Of a stretch of DNA of 44,725 nucleotides, positions 5,902 to 15,567 are shown in pieces. The notes beneath the pieces were generated by a model. The model made no database searches. It was not told where the DNA came from and saw only the letters and a program-made list of their open reading frames with translations. The stretch spans positions 1-44,725 of the forward strand of contig DAHVOJ010000011.1 in the NCBI GenBank assembly GCA_027318865.1. The letters are read 5' to 3'. This DNA comes from a bacterium. Lineage in GTDB: Bacteria > SZUA-79 > Acidulodesulfobacterales > Acidulodesulfobacteraceae. Position 1 is the stretch's first letter. Each line of letters opens with the position of its first letter. The translations under genes and the position numbers were made by a program.

Positions 5902-7107
5902 CTATTTCATTTTTAATATGTGGCCTAATTTTTCTTTTTTCGTTTTTAAATAGTGTTTATTGGCCTCATTCGGACATATCTCGACGGGGACTCTTTCGAC
6001 CACGCTCAGCCCGTATCCTTCGAGCCCGATTATTTTTTTCGGATTATTGGTCATAAGCCGCATTTTCCCGACGCCCAGATCCACTAAAATTTGGGCGCCT
6101 ACCCCGTATTCCCTTAAATCGGGTTTAAACCCCAATTTTTCGTTTGCTTCCACGGTATCGTAGCCTTCGTCCTGAAGATTATATGCTTTTAATTTATTTA
6201 CGAGACCGATGCCTCTGCCTTCCTGCATTAAATAAAGTATAACGCCTCTGCCTTCCCTGTCTATCATCTCCATAGCTGTCGTCAACTGGTCTCCGCAATC
6301 GCATCTCATAGACCCGAAAATATCTCCCGTAAGACACTGGGAATGGACCCTGACGAGAACCGGCTCGTCCTTCTTAATTTCTCCTTTTACGAGGGCTATA
6401 TGTTCCTTGAAATCTATATCGTTAGAATATACTATAATTTTAAAATCTCCCGCAAATTCCGTGGGTATTTTAGATTCGACAAGCCGTTCGACGTGTTTTT
6501 CGTGTTTAAGCCTGTAATTTATCAAATCTTTAATAGTCAGAATTTTTATGCCGAATTTTTTTGAAAATTTTATTAAATCCGGCATTCTCGCCATAGTTCC
6601 GTCGTCATGCATTATTTCGCATATGACGCCGTAAGGTTTTAACCCTGCAATGCGGGCTATATCTATCGAACCTTCGGTCTGACCCGTCCTTGTCAATACT
6701 CCCCCGTTTTTGCCTCTTAAAGGAAAAATATGCCCGGGTCTGACTAAGTCCGACGGTTTTGCGTCGTCCCTGATTGCCGTTAATATGGTTCTTGCTCTGT
6801 CGTGAGCCGATATGCCCGTCGTAACGCCTTCTTTTGCCTCTATCGACACCGTAAACGCGGTGGTGAACTTAGACTCGTTATTGAAAACCATAGGCGGAAG
6901 GTCTAAACTGTCGGCTTTTTCTTCCGTCAACGTTAAACATATCAAACCTCTGGCATATTTCGTCATAAAGTTTATAATTTCGGGGGTCGTATGCTCCGCC
7001 GCAACTACTAAATCTCCCTCGTTTTCCCTGTCCTCGTCATCGACGAGAATAATCATTTTCCCGTTTTTTATATCGAGCGCAGCCTCTTCTATGGTTGCTA
7101 AACTCAT
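5902..7107 (-). CDS. ribBA: bifunctional DHBP synthase / GTP cyclohydrolase II
   Basis: A 401-aa fusion. Residues 1-200 are 3,4-dihydroxy-2-butanone-4-phosphate synthase: [12 protein letters not shown] at 23-34, RPGHIFPLR at 123-131 and [11 protein letters not shown] at 164-174. Residues 205-398 are GTP cyclohydrolase II: the zinc motif [15 protein letters not shown] (Cys near 258, 269, 271) and [10 protein letters not shown]. Together they make both riboflavin precursors. In the first domain the usual RxGHTE reads RTGQTEG, so the metal-ligand His is Gln143; this may be a lineage variant. Strong GGAG ribosome site. Operon: ribD-ribE-ribBA-ribH. Confidence 0.96.
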   Translation of the reverse strand: MSLATIEEAALDIKNGKMIILVDDEDRENEGDLVVAAEHTTPEIINFMTKYARGLICLTLTEEKADSLDLPPMVFNNESKFTTAFTVSIEAKEGVTTGISAHDRARTILTAIRDDAKPSDLVRPGHIFPLRGKNGGVLTRTGQTEGSIDIARIAGLKPYGVICEIMHDDGTMARMPDLIKFSKKFGIKILTIKDLINYRLKHEKHVERLVESKIPTEFAGDFKIIVYSNDIDFKEHIALVKGEIKKDEPVLVRVHSQCLTGDIFGSMRCDCGDQLTTAMEMIDREGRGVILYLMQEGRGIGLVNKLKAYNLQDEGYDTVEANEKLGFKPDLREYGVGAQILVDLGVGKMRLMTNNPKKIIGLEGYGLSVVERVPVEICPNEANKHYLKTKKEKLGHILKMK

Positions 7108-7175
7108 AAACAGTCATCTCCTTTTTCTTAAATAGAACTTATATCCGCACCCATTATACATGATTATGCGTAATT

Positions 7176-7877
7176 TTAGATAAAGCCGTTTTCGGCTAAA
7201 AATTTCATTGTCAAACCCCTGCGGTTATTATTTGCGCTTTCTTTTTTAATTATAAGCCTTGCCGAAACGGGGTCGGATTCACCCGCTGTTAAATCGTTTA
7301 AACGGTTGACGACCGTTCTTTCTATTATATCGGATTCAAGATTTACATAATCGCCGGTTGTTTTAAACTTAAGATTAGTTTCTTCGTATGTAAAAGGAAT
7401 TATGCTTACGAAGAAAATACCGTTTTTAATTTCGTTTACCGTCAAACTGATGCCGTCTATAGATATGGAACCTTTGCATATTATATAATTTTCGATATTT
7501 TCGTCTATAGAATCTATTATTTTTATACCTATTATTATGGAATTTCCCGTTCTTTTTTTACCCGCTATTCTTCCTATGCCGTCCGCGTGTCCAAGCACGA
7601 AATGTCCCGAAATATCGGAGTTAACGGAAAGCGCAGGCTCTATATTAACGTTTTCGCTTATTTTTAAATATTTTAACGCCGAAGCGCTTAGAGTAGCCGG
7701 CGTATAATCGAAAAATAAAACGGGATAGCTTATCTTTTTTACTGTAAGACAGACGCCGTTAATAGAAATGCTCTGTCCTATATATGCATTCTTTCCGGCG
7801 TCTTTTACCGCTACGGATAAAATGCCGTTGTTTATAGATTTAACGATTCCCCGTTCTTTTATTATGCCGGTAAACAT
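7176..7877 (-). CDS. ribE: riboflavin synthase, alpha chain
   Basis: A 233-aa enzyme that dismutates two lumazines to riboflavin. It starts with the family hallmark MFTGII and has the two repeated beta-barrels: the first with SINGVCLTV (38-46, Cys43) and GHFVLGHADGIG (91-102), the second with SIDGISLTVN (139-148) and the terminal DIIERTVVNRL. About 30 residues beyond the usual ~200-aa end form a basic extension (SARLIIKKESANNNRRG) of unknown role. It follows ribD by 17 nt and precedes ribBA. Confidence 0.96.
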   Translation of the reverse strand: MFTGIIKERGIVKSINNGILSVAVKDAGKNAYIGQSISINGVCLTVKKISYPVLFFDYTPATLSASALKYLKISENVNIEPALSVNSDISGHFVLGHADGIGRIAGKKRTGNSIIIGIKIIDSIDENIENYIICKGSISIDGISLTVNEIKNGIFFVSIIPFTYEETNLKFKTTGDYVNLESDIIERTVVNRLNDLTAGESDPVSARLIIKKESANNNRRGLTMKFLAENGFI

Positions 7878-7894
7878 AAACTAAATACTCCGAC

Positions 7895-9061
7895 TTACAT
7901 GATGATTTTTCGCTCAAACTCGGGATAATACGACAAAAATATGTCATTACCGATTTTTTTAACGGCTAAGCCGCCGAAGATAATTTTTTCTTTATATTTC
8001 AAATTTAACAATCCGAATAAATCAAGTCCATTTTTTCTTCCAAAAATATAAGGCGTTACGTTAAAAATTAATTTATCGCAAAATTTTTCTCTAATCAAAG
8101 AACTAAAAAGCGCAGGGCCGGCTTCCACAAGTATGCCGGTTATTTTAAATTCACCGCACTTTTTAAATATCGATTCCAAATTTAATAATTTTTTACCTTC
8201 TATAATATTATAATATACATCGCTTATAATTGCACCTCTTTCTTTTAAAAGCTTTTTTTTCTGAACTTTTACTTTGTCGTAATCGTTTGAAGTAAATATT
8301 GCCACGTCTCCGTAACTTTTAAAAATTTTTGAACTTGACGGCGTATTTAAATCCGGATCTAAAATTATTTTTGTCCATTTTTTTGTTAAAAATTTTTCTT
8401 TTATGTCTGACTTATTTATGCGGACGTCTAACATAGGGTCGTCTTTTATTAGGGTATTCGCCGAAATCATTATTGCATCGTTGATAAACCTTAAGTAGTG
8501 GGTATATTCAAGCGATTTATCCGAAGATATATAAGTTCCTTCTTTTATTTCCTTATAGCCTATATTTCCGTCTAAAGTCAGCGCCTCTTTAACCGTTATA
8601 AAAGGCATACCGGTAGTTATATATTTAAAAAAAATTTCATTGATTTTTTGCGCTTCGGTCGAAAAAATTCCGTATTTTGTTTCAATCCCGTTGTTTCTTA
8701 AATATTCGAACCCTTTGCCCGATACTAAAGGATTGGGGTCTTTAACCGCCGCCACGACTCTTTTTATGCCGGATTCTTTAATTTTATAAACGCACGGCGG
8801 GGTTTTTCCGAAATGGCTGCAAGGTTCTAAACTTACATATAACGTGGCGCCTTTTGCGCTTTCTCCGGCATTGTTTAAAGCGATAACTTCCGCATGGGGT
8901 TTTCCGGCTTTTTCATGAAATCCTTCTCCTACTATCGCTCCGTTTTTAACGACGACCGCTCCGACCATAGGGTTGGGAGACGTCAAACCTTCGGCCTTTT
9001 TTGCCAGTTTTAAAGCTCTCGACAAAAAATATTCGTCGGCATTACCGGCTTTTTTATTCAT
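7895..9061 (-). CDS. ribD: bifunctional pyrimidine deaminase/reductase RibD
   Basis: A 388-aa two-domain riboflavin enzyme. The N-terminal deaminase (1-145) has the zinc site PHAEV (55-59) and SLEPCSHFGKTPPC (78-90 or so; Cys81 and Cys90) with the NPMVGAVVV substrate motif (30-38). The C-terminal reductase (about 150-385) begins with PFITVKEALTLDGNIG and contains TGILVEAGPALFSSLI, an NADPH-binding segment. It deaminates and then reduces the ring-opened pyrimidine made by RibA. It lies 24 nt after nrdR and starts the rib gene group; no FMN riboswitch is visible upstream. Confidence 0.96.
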   Translation of the reverse strand: MNKKAGNADEYFLSRALKLAKKAEGLTSPNPMVGAVVVKNGAIVGEGFHEKAGKPHAEVIALNNAGESAKGATLYVSLEPCSHFGKTPPCVYKIKESGIKRVVAAVKDPNPLVSGKGFEYLRNNGIETKYGIFSTEAQKINEIFFKYITTGMPFITVKEALTLDGNIGYKEIKEGTYISSDKSLEYTHYLRFINDAIMISANTLIKDDPMLDVRINKSDIKEKFLTKKWTKIILDPDLNTPSSSKIFKSYGDVAIFTSNDYDKVKVQKKKLLKERGAIISDVYYNIIEGKKLLNLESIFKKCGEFKITGILVEAGPALFSSLIREKFCDKLIFNVTPYIFGRKNGLDLFGLLNLKYKEKIIFGGLAVKKIGNDIFLSYYPEFERKIIM

Positions 9062-9085
9062 ATATAAATATAAATTATATAAAAA

Positions 9086-9544
9086 TTAAGACTGTTTTTT
9101 AATGAGCTCGGAAACATTTTCGTAAAGTTCGTTTATATCCTTAAAAGAAAGATAAACGGAGGCAAAACGGACATAACTTATTGCATCGAGGTTTTTTAAT
9201 TTATCGAGGACGTGTTTCCCTATTTCTTCACTTTTTATTTCTTTTAAATTTGTTTCTTCGATCCACTTTTCTACAGAAAGGACAATTTCTTCGATATTCC
9301 GATAAGGGACGGGTCTTTTTTCGCATGCTTTTATAAGGCCGTTAAGAAGTTTTTGTTTATCGAACGACTCTCTTCTTCCGTCTTTTTTAATTATCAAAGG
9401 AGATGCCGAAATAATAGTTTCTAAAGTAGTAAACCTTTTTCCGCAAACATTGCACTGCCTTTTCCGCTTCGTCGATCTCCCGTCTTTCGATATTCTCGAA
9501 TCGACGACTTTGTCGTCGTCGTTAAAACAAAAAGGGCACTTCAT
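9086..9544 (-). CDS. nrdR: transcriptional repressor NrdR
   Basis: A 152-aa repressor of ribonucleotide reductase genes. It has an N-terminal zinc ribbon (Cys3, Cys6, Cys31, Cys34, with CPFC and CNVCGKRFTT) and an ATP-cone domain (about 49-139) beginning PLIIKKDGRRESFDKQKL. It binds NrdR boxes when loaded with dATP. The position between glyA and ribD is conserved in many proteobacteria. Length and motifs are normal. Confidence 0.97.
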   Translation of the reverse strand: MKCPFCFNDDDKVVDSRISKDGRSTKRKRQCNVCGKRFTTLETIISASPLIIKKDGRRESFDKQKLLNGLIKACEKRPVPYRNIEEIVLSVEKWIEETNLKEIKSEEIGKHVLDKLKNLDAISYVRFASVYLSFKDINELYENVSELIKKQS

Positions 9545-9568
9545 AAAAATAAAACAACCGGTAAAACA

Positions 9569-10816
9569 CTATATATTTTCATATAACGGAAATTTAGAAC
9601 ATAAAATCTGTACTTCTTTTTTAATGTTATTTTTTAGCGCTTCATCGTCCGGATTTTTTAAAACCTCGACGATAAGCTCGCCTATTTTTACCATTTCGCC
9701 TTCTTTCATCCCTCTTGTCGTAACCGCAGGAGTTCCGAGCCTTATTCCGCTTGTAACGAAAGGAGACCTTTCGTCGAAAGGAACCTTATTTTTGTTTACG
9801 GTTATGCCTACTTCGTCTAATAACGCTTCCGCCTGTTTGCCCGTCATTTCTGATTTTCTGAAATCGACAAGCATAAGGTGATTGTCGGTGCCTCCGGATA
9901 TTAACGAAAAACCGTTGTTTTGAAGAGTATTTGCAAGCGCGGCGGCGTTAAAAACAACCTGCCTCTGATAATTTTTAAAATTTTCGCTTAACGCTTCCTT
10001 AAAAGCAACGGCTTTTGCGGCTATTATATGTTCGAGAGGCCCTCCTTGAATTCCGGGAAATATAGCAGAATTCAATTCTTTTTCGTATTTCGCCTTTGCC
10101 AGAATAATCCCGCCTCTCGGCCCCCTCAGCGTCTTATGGGTCGTCGTAGTAACAAAATCCGCGTAAGGAACGGGGCTCGGATGAAGGTCCGCCGCAACTA
10201 ATCCTGCAATATGCGCCATGTCCACCATAAGATAACATCCGGCTTCGTCTGCGATATTCCTGAATTTTTTAAAATCTATAATTCTCGGATAGGCGCTTGC
10301 TCCGGCTATTATCATTTTAGGTTTATTATGCAGGGCTGTTTTTCTTAACCCGTCGTAATCGATAGTCTCGGTTGATTTATTTACTCCGTAAGGAACGATA
10401 TTGAAATATTTCCCTGAGAAATTTACCGGACTTCCGTGAGTTAAATGACCCCCGTGCGATAAATCCATGCCGAGAACGGTATCGCCGGGCTTTAAAAAAG
10501 CGTAAAATACAGCCATATTCGCCTGCGACCCGGAATGAGGCTGGACGTTGGCATATTCGGCTTTAAATATTTTTTTTATTCTATCTATCGCCAGCTGTTC
10601 TATATCGTCTATAAAACCGCACCCTCCGTAATATCGTTTTTTAGGATATCCTTCGGCATATTTATTTGTCAGAACGGAACCCTGCGCCTGCATAACCGCT
10701 TTTGATACAAAATTTTCCGAAGCTATAAGTTCTAACGAATTTCTCTGCCTGTTAATCTCTTTTTCTATAAACTCGTAAACGGAGGCGTCCGTTTCTTTCA
10801 GTTCTTTAAAATCCAA
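9569..10816 (-). CDS. glyA: serine hydroxymethyltransferase
   Basis: A 415-aa PLP enzyme that converts serine and tetrahydrofolate to glycine and 5,10-methylene-THF, the main one-carbon source. Motifs: LIASENF (30-36), [15 protein letters not shown] (51-65), the cofactor-binding VDMAHIAGL and the PLP lysine K228 in [14 protein letters not shown]. Full length. The coding strand carries AAAGGTG before the ATG. It is placed between rpiB and nrdR in the fab-rib cluster. Confidence 0.98.
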   Translation of the reverse strand: MDFKELKETDASVYEFIEKEINRQRNSLELIASENFVSKAVMQAQGSVLTNKYAEGYPKKRYYGGCGFIDDIEQLAIDRIKKIFKAEYANVQPHSGSQANMAVFYAFLKPGDTVLGMDLSHGGHLTHGSPVNFSGKYFNIVPYGVNKSTETIDYDGLRKTALHNKPKMIIAGASAYPRIIDFKKFRNIADEAGCYLMVDMAHIAGLVAADLHPSPVPYADFVTTTTHKTLRGPRGGIILAKAKYEKELNSAIFPGIQGGPLEHIIAAKAVAFKEALSENFKNYQRQVVFNAAALANTLQNNGFSLISGGTDNHLMLVDFRKSEMTGKQAEALLDEVGITVNKNKVPFDERSPFVTSGIRLGTPAVTTRGMKEGEMVKIGELIVEVLKNPDDEALKNNIKKEVQILCSKFPLYENI

Positions 10817-10850
10817 TTTATTTTCACCTTTTTATTTATTTGGAATTTAT

Positions 10851-11300
10851 CTATATATTTAATTTTTCGATAGAATTGATTTTAGAAATTCTATTTTCAT
10901 GCCTGCCGCCTTCATATTTTGCAGACATAAACCTGTCTATATACCTTAAGGCTTCCGTCGGCGTCGTTGTTCTTCCGCCCATAGTTATAATATTCGCATT
11001 ATTATGCTCTTTTGCAACCTCTGCGGTATATTCGTCGTAAATTAAAGCCGCCCTTATACCGTCAACTTTATTTGCCGTTATTTCCATTCCTATTCCGGTT
11101 CCGCATACAAGTATGCCGAAAGAATCTTCGTCTTCGTCTTCCTTGACTTTCTCCGCTACCTTTAAAGCATAATCCGGATAGTCCACGCTTTTTAAAGAAT
11201 CGGTGCCAATGTCAATATATTTTAAGCCTTTTTTTGAAATATTTTCTTTTATGGATTCCTTCAATTCAAAACCGGCGTGATCGGAACCTAAATATATCAT
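10851..11300 (-). CDS. rpiB: ribose-5-phosphate isomerase B
   Basis: A 149-aa RpiB/LacAB-family isomerase of the pentose phosphate pathway. Seen: MIYLGSDHAGFELK at the start (GSDHAG phosphate/substrate motif), SVDYPDYA, catalytic Cys in VCGTGIGMEI (65-74), IRAALIYDEYTAEVAKEHNNANIITMGGR and the closing FMSAKYEGGRHENRI. Length normal. It lies 7 nt after fabF and 34 nt before glyA. This cluster order (fabF-rpiB-glyA-nrdR) recurs in deltaproteobacteria-like genomes. Confidence 0.96.
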   Translation of the reverse strand: MIYLGSDHAGFELKESIKENISKKGLKYIDIGTDSLKSVDYPDYALKVAEKVKEDEDEDSFGILVCGTGIGMEITANKVDGIRAALIYDEYTAEVAKEHNNANIITMGGRTTTPTEALRYIDRFMSAKYEGGRHENRISKINSIEKLNI

Positions 11301-11307
11301 ATATATA

Positions 11308-12564
11308 TTAACCCTCCCATTTTTTAAAAACTAAAGTGGCATTAGTTCCGCCGAAACCGAAAGAATTAGATATTGCATATTTTATGCCGCCTTTTTGCGC
11401 GGCATTCGGAACGTAATCCAGATCGCATTCGGGATCCGGTTCTTCCAGATTAATAGTCGGGGGTATAATGCCGGTATTAACGGTCAGAATGGTTGCAACG
11501 GCTTCTATGCCGCCGGCGGCTCCAAGAGCATGCCCGAGCATAGATTTAATGGAACTTATTTTAAGTTTATAAGCTTTTTCTTTGAAAAGCTGTTTTATAG
11601 CCTTAGTTTCATTCAAATCGTTATAATACGTTGACGTCCCGTGAGCATTGACGTAATCTATGTCGTCCGGCGTTAAACCGCCGTCCTCGATCGCGTTTTT
11701 CATGCTGTAATATGCTCCGGTAGCTTCCGGATCCGGAGTGGACAAATGATAGGCATCCGAAGATACGCCGTATCCGACTATTTCGGCATATATCTTTGCA
11801 CCCCTTTTAAGTGCGGCGTCCATTTCTTCTAAAATTAATATGCCTGCGCCTTCGCCGACCACAAAACCGTCCCTGTTTTTATCGAAAGGTCTCGAAGCCT
11901 TAGCCGGTTCGTCGTTTCTGGTAGAAAGCGCCTTCATGGCGTTAAAACCGGAAATACACAACGGGGATACGGTAGCTTCCGCCCCTCCTGCTATCATAGC
12001 GTCGGCATCTCCCCTGGCGATAATTTTATAAGCGTCTCCTATGGAATTAGTGCCTGTGGAACAGGCGGAAACGGTGCTGGCATTAGGACCTTTCGCTCCG
12101 GTCATTATCGAAACCTGTCCGGGCGCAAGATTTATCAAGAGCATAGGTATAAAAAAAGGCGAAATTTTCTTGGGCCCTCCTTCTATAAGCATAGTATGGT
12201 ATTTTTCGATGGTCATAAGTCCGCCTATACCCGCACCTATCCATACGCCGACTCTGTGAGCGTTGGCATCGGTAATTTGAAGCCCCGACATATCTAAAGC
12301 CATTTTAGACGAAGCTACGGCATAGTGTATGAATTGATCCATTTTTTTAACTTCTTTTTTTTCGATAAATTCCTCCGGATCAAATCCTTTAACTTCACCC
12401 GCTATCTTTGTGGCATAGCCTTCGGTATCGAACCTCGTAATAAGACCTATGCCGCTTTCACCCTTTACCAGCCTTTCCCATGAAGTTCCGGCATCGTTGC
12501 CGAGCGCCGTGATCATAGAGTATCCGGTTACCGCTACTCTTCTTTTGCAATTAATCTTTTCCAT
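11308..12564 (-). CDS. fabF: beta-ketoacyl-ACP synthase II
   Basis: A 418-aa thiolase-fold condensing enzyme that elongates acyl-ACP with malonyl-ACP. Catalytic triad: Cys168 in VSACSTGTNSIG, His308 in NAHGTSTYYND and His345 in KSMLGHALGAAGG; the C-terminal SNSFGFGGTNATLVF is typical. Length normal for FabF. It follows acpP by 27 nt and precedes rpiB by 7 nt, so it belongs to the fatty-acid run starting at rpmF/plsX. Confidence 0.98.
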   Translation of the reverse strand: MEKINCKRRVAVTGYSMITALGNDAGTSWERLVKGESGIGLITRFDTEGYATKIAGEVKGFDPEEFIEKKEVKKMDQFIHYAVASSKMALDMSGLQITDANAHRVGVWIGAGIGGLMTIEKYHTMLIEGGPKKISPFFIPMLLINLAPGQVSIMTGAKGPNASTVSACSTGTNSIGDAYKIIARGDADAMIAGGAEATVSPLCISGFNAMKALSTRNDEPAKASRPFDKNRDGFVVGEGAGILILEEMDAALKRGAKIYAEIVGYGVSSDAYHLSTPDPEATGAYYSMKNAIEDGGLTPDDIDYVNAHGTSTYYNDLNETKAIKQLFKEKAYKLKISSIKSMLGHALGAAGGIEAVATILTVNTGIIPPTINLEEPDPECDLDYVPNAAQKGGIKYAISNSFGFGGTNATLVFKKWEG

Positions 12565-12591
12565 AATATAAAAACATAATATAAAAATAAA

Positions 12592-12825
12592 TTATTTTGT
12601 ATGTTCGTCGATATATGAAACGGCATCTTGAACCGTTTTAATTTTTTCGGCGTCTTCATCGGATATTTCTATTCCGAATTCCTCTTCGAATGCCATAACT
12701 AATTCAACGGTATCTAAAGAATCCGCTCCGAGATCTTCCACGAATGAAGCATCGTTTGTAACTTCATCCGGCGTAACTCCCAACTGTTCGACGATTATTT
12801 CTTTTACTTTGTTTTCTACGGACAT
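12592..12825 (-). CDS. acpP: acyl carrier protein
   Basis: A 77-aa acidic four-helix carrier. Ser36 in [11 protein letters not shown] (31-41) receives 4'-phosphopantetheine and carries the growing acyl chain between the Fab enzymes encoded on both sides. Sequence and length are canonical. A strong GGAGGGGG ribosome site precedes the ATG on the coding strand, consistent with high expression. Confidence 0.99.
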   Translation of the reverse strand: MSVENKVKEIIVEQLGVTPDEVTNDASFVEDLGADSLDTVELVMAFEEEFGIEISDEDAEKIKTVQDAVSYIDEHTK

Positions 12826-12870
12826 TTAATTTCACCCCCTCCTTATTTAATTTAAAAATTTGTTATAATG

Positions 12871-13623
12871 TTACATATACATTCCGCCGTTTACGTTTAA
12901 AACCGAACCGGTAATATAGGCGGAAAGTTCCGAACAGAGAAAGAGAACGGCATTGGCTATCTCCTCAGGTTCGGCTATTTTATTTAGCGGAATACTTTTT
13001 TTAATCGCTTCTTTTACGTCGTCAGGCAGTTTATCGGTCATTACGGTTCTGATAAATCCGGGCGCCACCGCATTTGCAAGTATTCCTCTTGCCGCATATT
13101 CTTTTGCTATGGATTTCGTAAGGGCAATTATGCCGGCTTTAGACGCGGCATAATTTGCCTGACCCATATTTCCTATTTCGCCTATTACCGAAGCTATGCT
13201 TATTATTCTGCCCGACTTTGCTTTAACCATATGTTTTAAAACATTTTTCGTAATATAAAACATTCCGTTCAGGTTAACGTCGATAACGTCCAACCAATCT
13301 TCGTCGCTCATTCTTATCAACAAGCCGTCTTTAACTATGCCGGCATTATTGACGAGAATATCTATTTTAGATTCTTTAGATATCATTACTTGAACGGTTT
13401 CCGAAATTTTTTCCGAATTTTTGATATCGGCGGAATAAAAATCAAACTCCGCCGATATTTTCTTGATTTCGTCTTTAACCGTCTCGAACCTCTTGTCGTC
13501 TATGTCGATTATTATAACTCTTGCGCCGGCGTTAAGCAAAACCTTAGATATAGAAAGCCCTATACCCGAAGAACCGCCTGTAACTACAGCCGTTTTACCG
13601 GCAAGTTCAATGCAAATAGACAT
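12871..13623 (-). CDS. fabG: 3-oxoacyl-ACP reductase
   Basis: A 250-aa short-chain dehydrogenase that reduces beta-ketoacyl-ACP with NADPH. Rossmann motif GGSSGIG at 16-22, NNAG at 92-95, and catalytic Ser145, Tyr158 and Lys162 (YAASKAG). The C-terminal GSVLNVNGGMYM closes the family pattern. It sits between fabD and acpP, the classic order, with a GGGGGAGG ribosome site. Confidence 0.97.
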   Translation of the reverse strand: MSICIELAGKTAVVTGGSSGIGLSISKVLLNAGARVIIIDIDDKRFETVKDEIKKISAEFDFYSADIKNSEKISETVQVMISKESKIDILVNNAGIVKDGLLIRMSDEDWLDVIDVNLNGMFYITKNVLKHMVKAKSGRIISIASVIGEIGNMGQANYAASKAGIIALTKSIAKEYAARGILANAVAPGFIRTVMTDKLPDDVKEAIKKSIPLNKIAEPEEIANAVLFLCSELSAYITGSVLNVNGGMYM

Positions 13624-13640
13624 AAACCTCCCCCTTTTTA

Positions 13641-14609
13641 TTAAATCATCAAACTTTCTAATTCCTTAACAGCCGAAACGGAATTTACGGACAGAACATC
13701 CGCATTTTTATCTATTCTTTTGATTAATCCGCTTAAAACATTGGATGGTCCAATTTCGATAAATTTTGAAACTCCTGATATTTTTTCCATATTCACAATT
13801 AAGTCTTTCCACATAACGGGCGAAGTTATCTGTTCTAAAAGAAACCTGACGGCATCGTCTTTTTTAGAATAACCAATGGACGCGGCATTGGAAAATATTT
13901 CGCAACCTGCATCTCTGAACCGACTCACGTCTATAAATGACGCAAGGTTTTCTTTCGCCTTTTGCATAAACGGCGTATGAAAAGGGGCGCTGACCGGCAG
14001 AACGACTATTTTTTTGGCTCCGCGCTCTTTAAGCAGTAAACATGCTTCATCTACGAACGATGAAATACCCGATATCACGGTTTGAATTGCGGAATTAATA
14101 TTAGCTATAAAAACTCCCTCTTTATTTTTTGAAATATTTACCTCGTCGAGCGCCATTTTTATTATATTTTCGCCAAGCCCTATAACCGCCGCCATTTTGC
14201 CGAAACCTACCGGACAAGCCGTCTGCATAAACAATCCTCTCTTTTTAACTATTAAAAGAGCGTCGTTAAAATCTACCGTGCCGGCTGAAACATTGGCGGT
14301 GTATTCTCCCAAACTGTGCCCCGAAACGCAAACAGGTTTTAAACCCGATTCTTTTTCTATAACTCTAAGTATAGCAATGCTGACGGTCAAAAGAGCGGGT
14401 TGAGTATTTTCGGTTAGATTAAGCGCCGCTTCGTCGTCTCCTAAAATCAAATTTTTCATATCGAGCCCTAAAACGTCGGAAGATTCTTCCAAAACATATC
14501 GTGCTTCGCTGAAATCTTCAAAAATATCTTTACCCATTCCGATATGTTGAGAACCCTGCCCGGGAAAAACAAAAGCGATATTGGGATTTGACGATTTTTC
14601 CATTTCCAT
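13641..14609 (-). CDS. fabD: malonyl-CoA:ACP transacylase
   Basis: A 322-aa acyltransferase that loads malonate onto ACP. Motifs: FVFPGQGSQHIGMG (13-26), nucleophile Ser99 in GHSLGEY, the malonate-binding Arg in VKKRGLFMQ, and catalytic His in SAPFHTPFM (about 205-213). Slightly longer than E. coli FabD (309). It is 4 nt downstream of fabK and 17 nt before fabG, so it is co-transcribed. Confidence 0.97.
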   Translation of the reverse strand: MEMEKSSNPNIAFVFPGQGSQHIGMGKDIFEDFSEARYVLEESSDVLGLDMKNLILGDDEAALNLTENTQPALLTVSIAILRVIEKESGLKPVCVSGHSLGEYTANVSAGTVDFNDALLIVKKRGLFMQTACPVGFGKMAAVIGLGENIIKMALDEVNISKNKEGVFIANINSAIQTVISGISSFVDEACLLLKERGAKKIVVLPVSAPFHTPFMQKAKENLASFIDVSRFRDAGCEIFSNAASIGYSKKDDAVRFLLEQITSPVMWKDLIVNMEKISGVSKFIEIGPSNVLSGLIKRIDKNADVLSVNSVSAVKELESLMI

Positions 14610-14613
14610 ATGT

Positions 14614-15561
14614 TTAACTTTTTATAAACCTGCCGATATTTTTCAAGAAGTCCTCCGTCTGCGAAACGATTTCCTCTATGACTTCTTTTGCCGTTTTTTC
14701 TTCTTTTATAAGCCCGGCAATCTGACCGCTCATTAAAGAACCCATTTCGACGTCTCCGTCAACCGAAGCGGCTTTTAATTTTCCGGTTCCGAGTATTTCG
14801 TATTCCGAAACCGGAGCGCATCTTTCTTCGAGTTCGAGAAACATTCTGGCAAGCCTGTTTTTTAAAACCCTTACCGGATGTCCGGTCGGTCTTCCCGTAA
14901 CTACGGTATCCCTGTCGGATGCTTTTACCACCGAATCTTTCCAGTTTTGATGCACATGGCACTCTTTTGTCGCAAGAAACCTCGTTCCCATTTGAATACC
15001 GCTTGCGCCGAGACATAATGCCGCGGCAAAACCTCTGTAATCCGCAATACCGCCCGCCGCGACAACCGGAATATTAACGGCGTCGGCAACCTGCGGAATT
15101 ATTGCCATAGTAGTAATTTCGCCTATATGGCCGCCGGATTCCGTCCCTTCGGCAATTACGGCGTCGGCTCCGGCTTTTTCCATCCTTTTTGCCAAAGCCG
15201 TAGAAGGAATAACCGGTATAACCTTTATGCCTGCATCGTGAAATTTTTTTATGTAAGGACCTGCATTGCCGGCGCCGGTAGTAACTACGGTAACTTTTTC
15301 CTTTATAACGGCATCTACAAGTTCCTCTATATAGCTTAAATATAATATAAGGTTAACCCCGAAAGGCTTATCGGTATTTTCTTTTGCTTTCCTTATTTCT
15401 TGAACGAGAAGTTCCGGCGGCATCTGTCCGGCGCCTATAATCCCTAAACCTCCCGCGTTAGAAACGGCGCCGGCAAGTTTATGGTTAGACGCCCATGCCA
15501 TACCGCCTTGAAAAACCGGATATTTTATTCCGAGCATATCGCAAATCGGAGATTTTATCAT
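14614..15561 (-). CDS. fabK: FMN-dependent enoyl-ACP reductase II
   Basis: A 315-aa TIM-barrel flavoprotein of the FabK / nitronate monooxygenase family, which in a fab cluster carries out the last reduction of each elongation cycle. Seen: GIKYPVFQGGMAWAS (11-25), the Gly-rich FMN sites GAGNAGP and GTESGGHIG, and VPVVAAGGIADYRG followed by GASGIQMGTRFLAT. No fabI homologue is present in this cluster, so this is probably the cell's enoyl reductase, which would imply resistance to FabI inhibitors such as triclosan (inference). It sits between fabH (6 nt) and fabD (4 nt). Confidence 0.92.
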   Translation of the reverse strand: MIKSPICDMLGIKYPVFQGGMAWASNHKLAGAVSNAGGLGIIGAGQMPPELLVQEIRKAKENTDKPFGVNLILYLSYIEELVDAVIKEKVTVVTTGAGNAGPYIKKFHDAGIKVIPVIPSTALAKRMEKAGADAVIAEGTESGGHIGEITTMAIIPQVADAVNIPVVAAGGIADYRGFAAALCLGASGIQMGTRFLATKECHVHQNWKDSVVKASDRDTVVTGRPTGHPVRVLKNRLARMFLELEERCAPVSEYEILGTGKLKAASVDGDVEMGSLMSGQIAGLIKEEKTAKEVIEEIVSQTEDFLKNIGRFIKS

Positions 15562-15567
15562 TTTAGG

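Noticed and set aside
9062-9085. FMN riboswitch upstream of ribD
   Set aside because: Only 24 nt separate nrdR and ribD; no conserved RFN structure is visible there or before ribBA.
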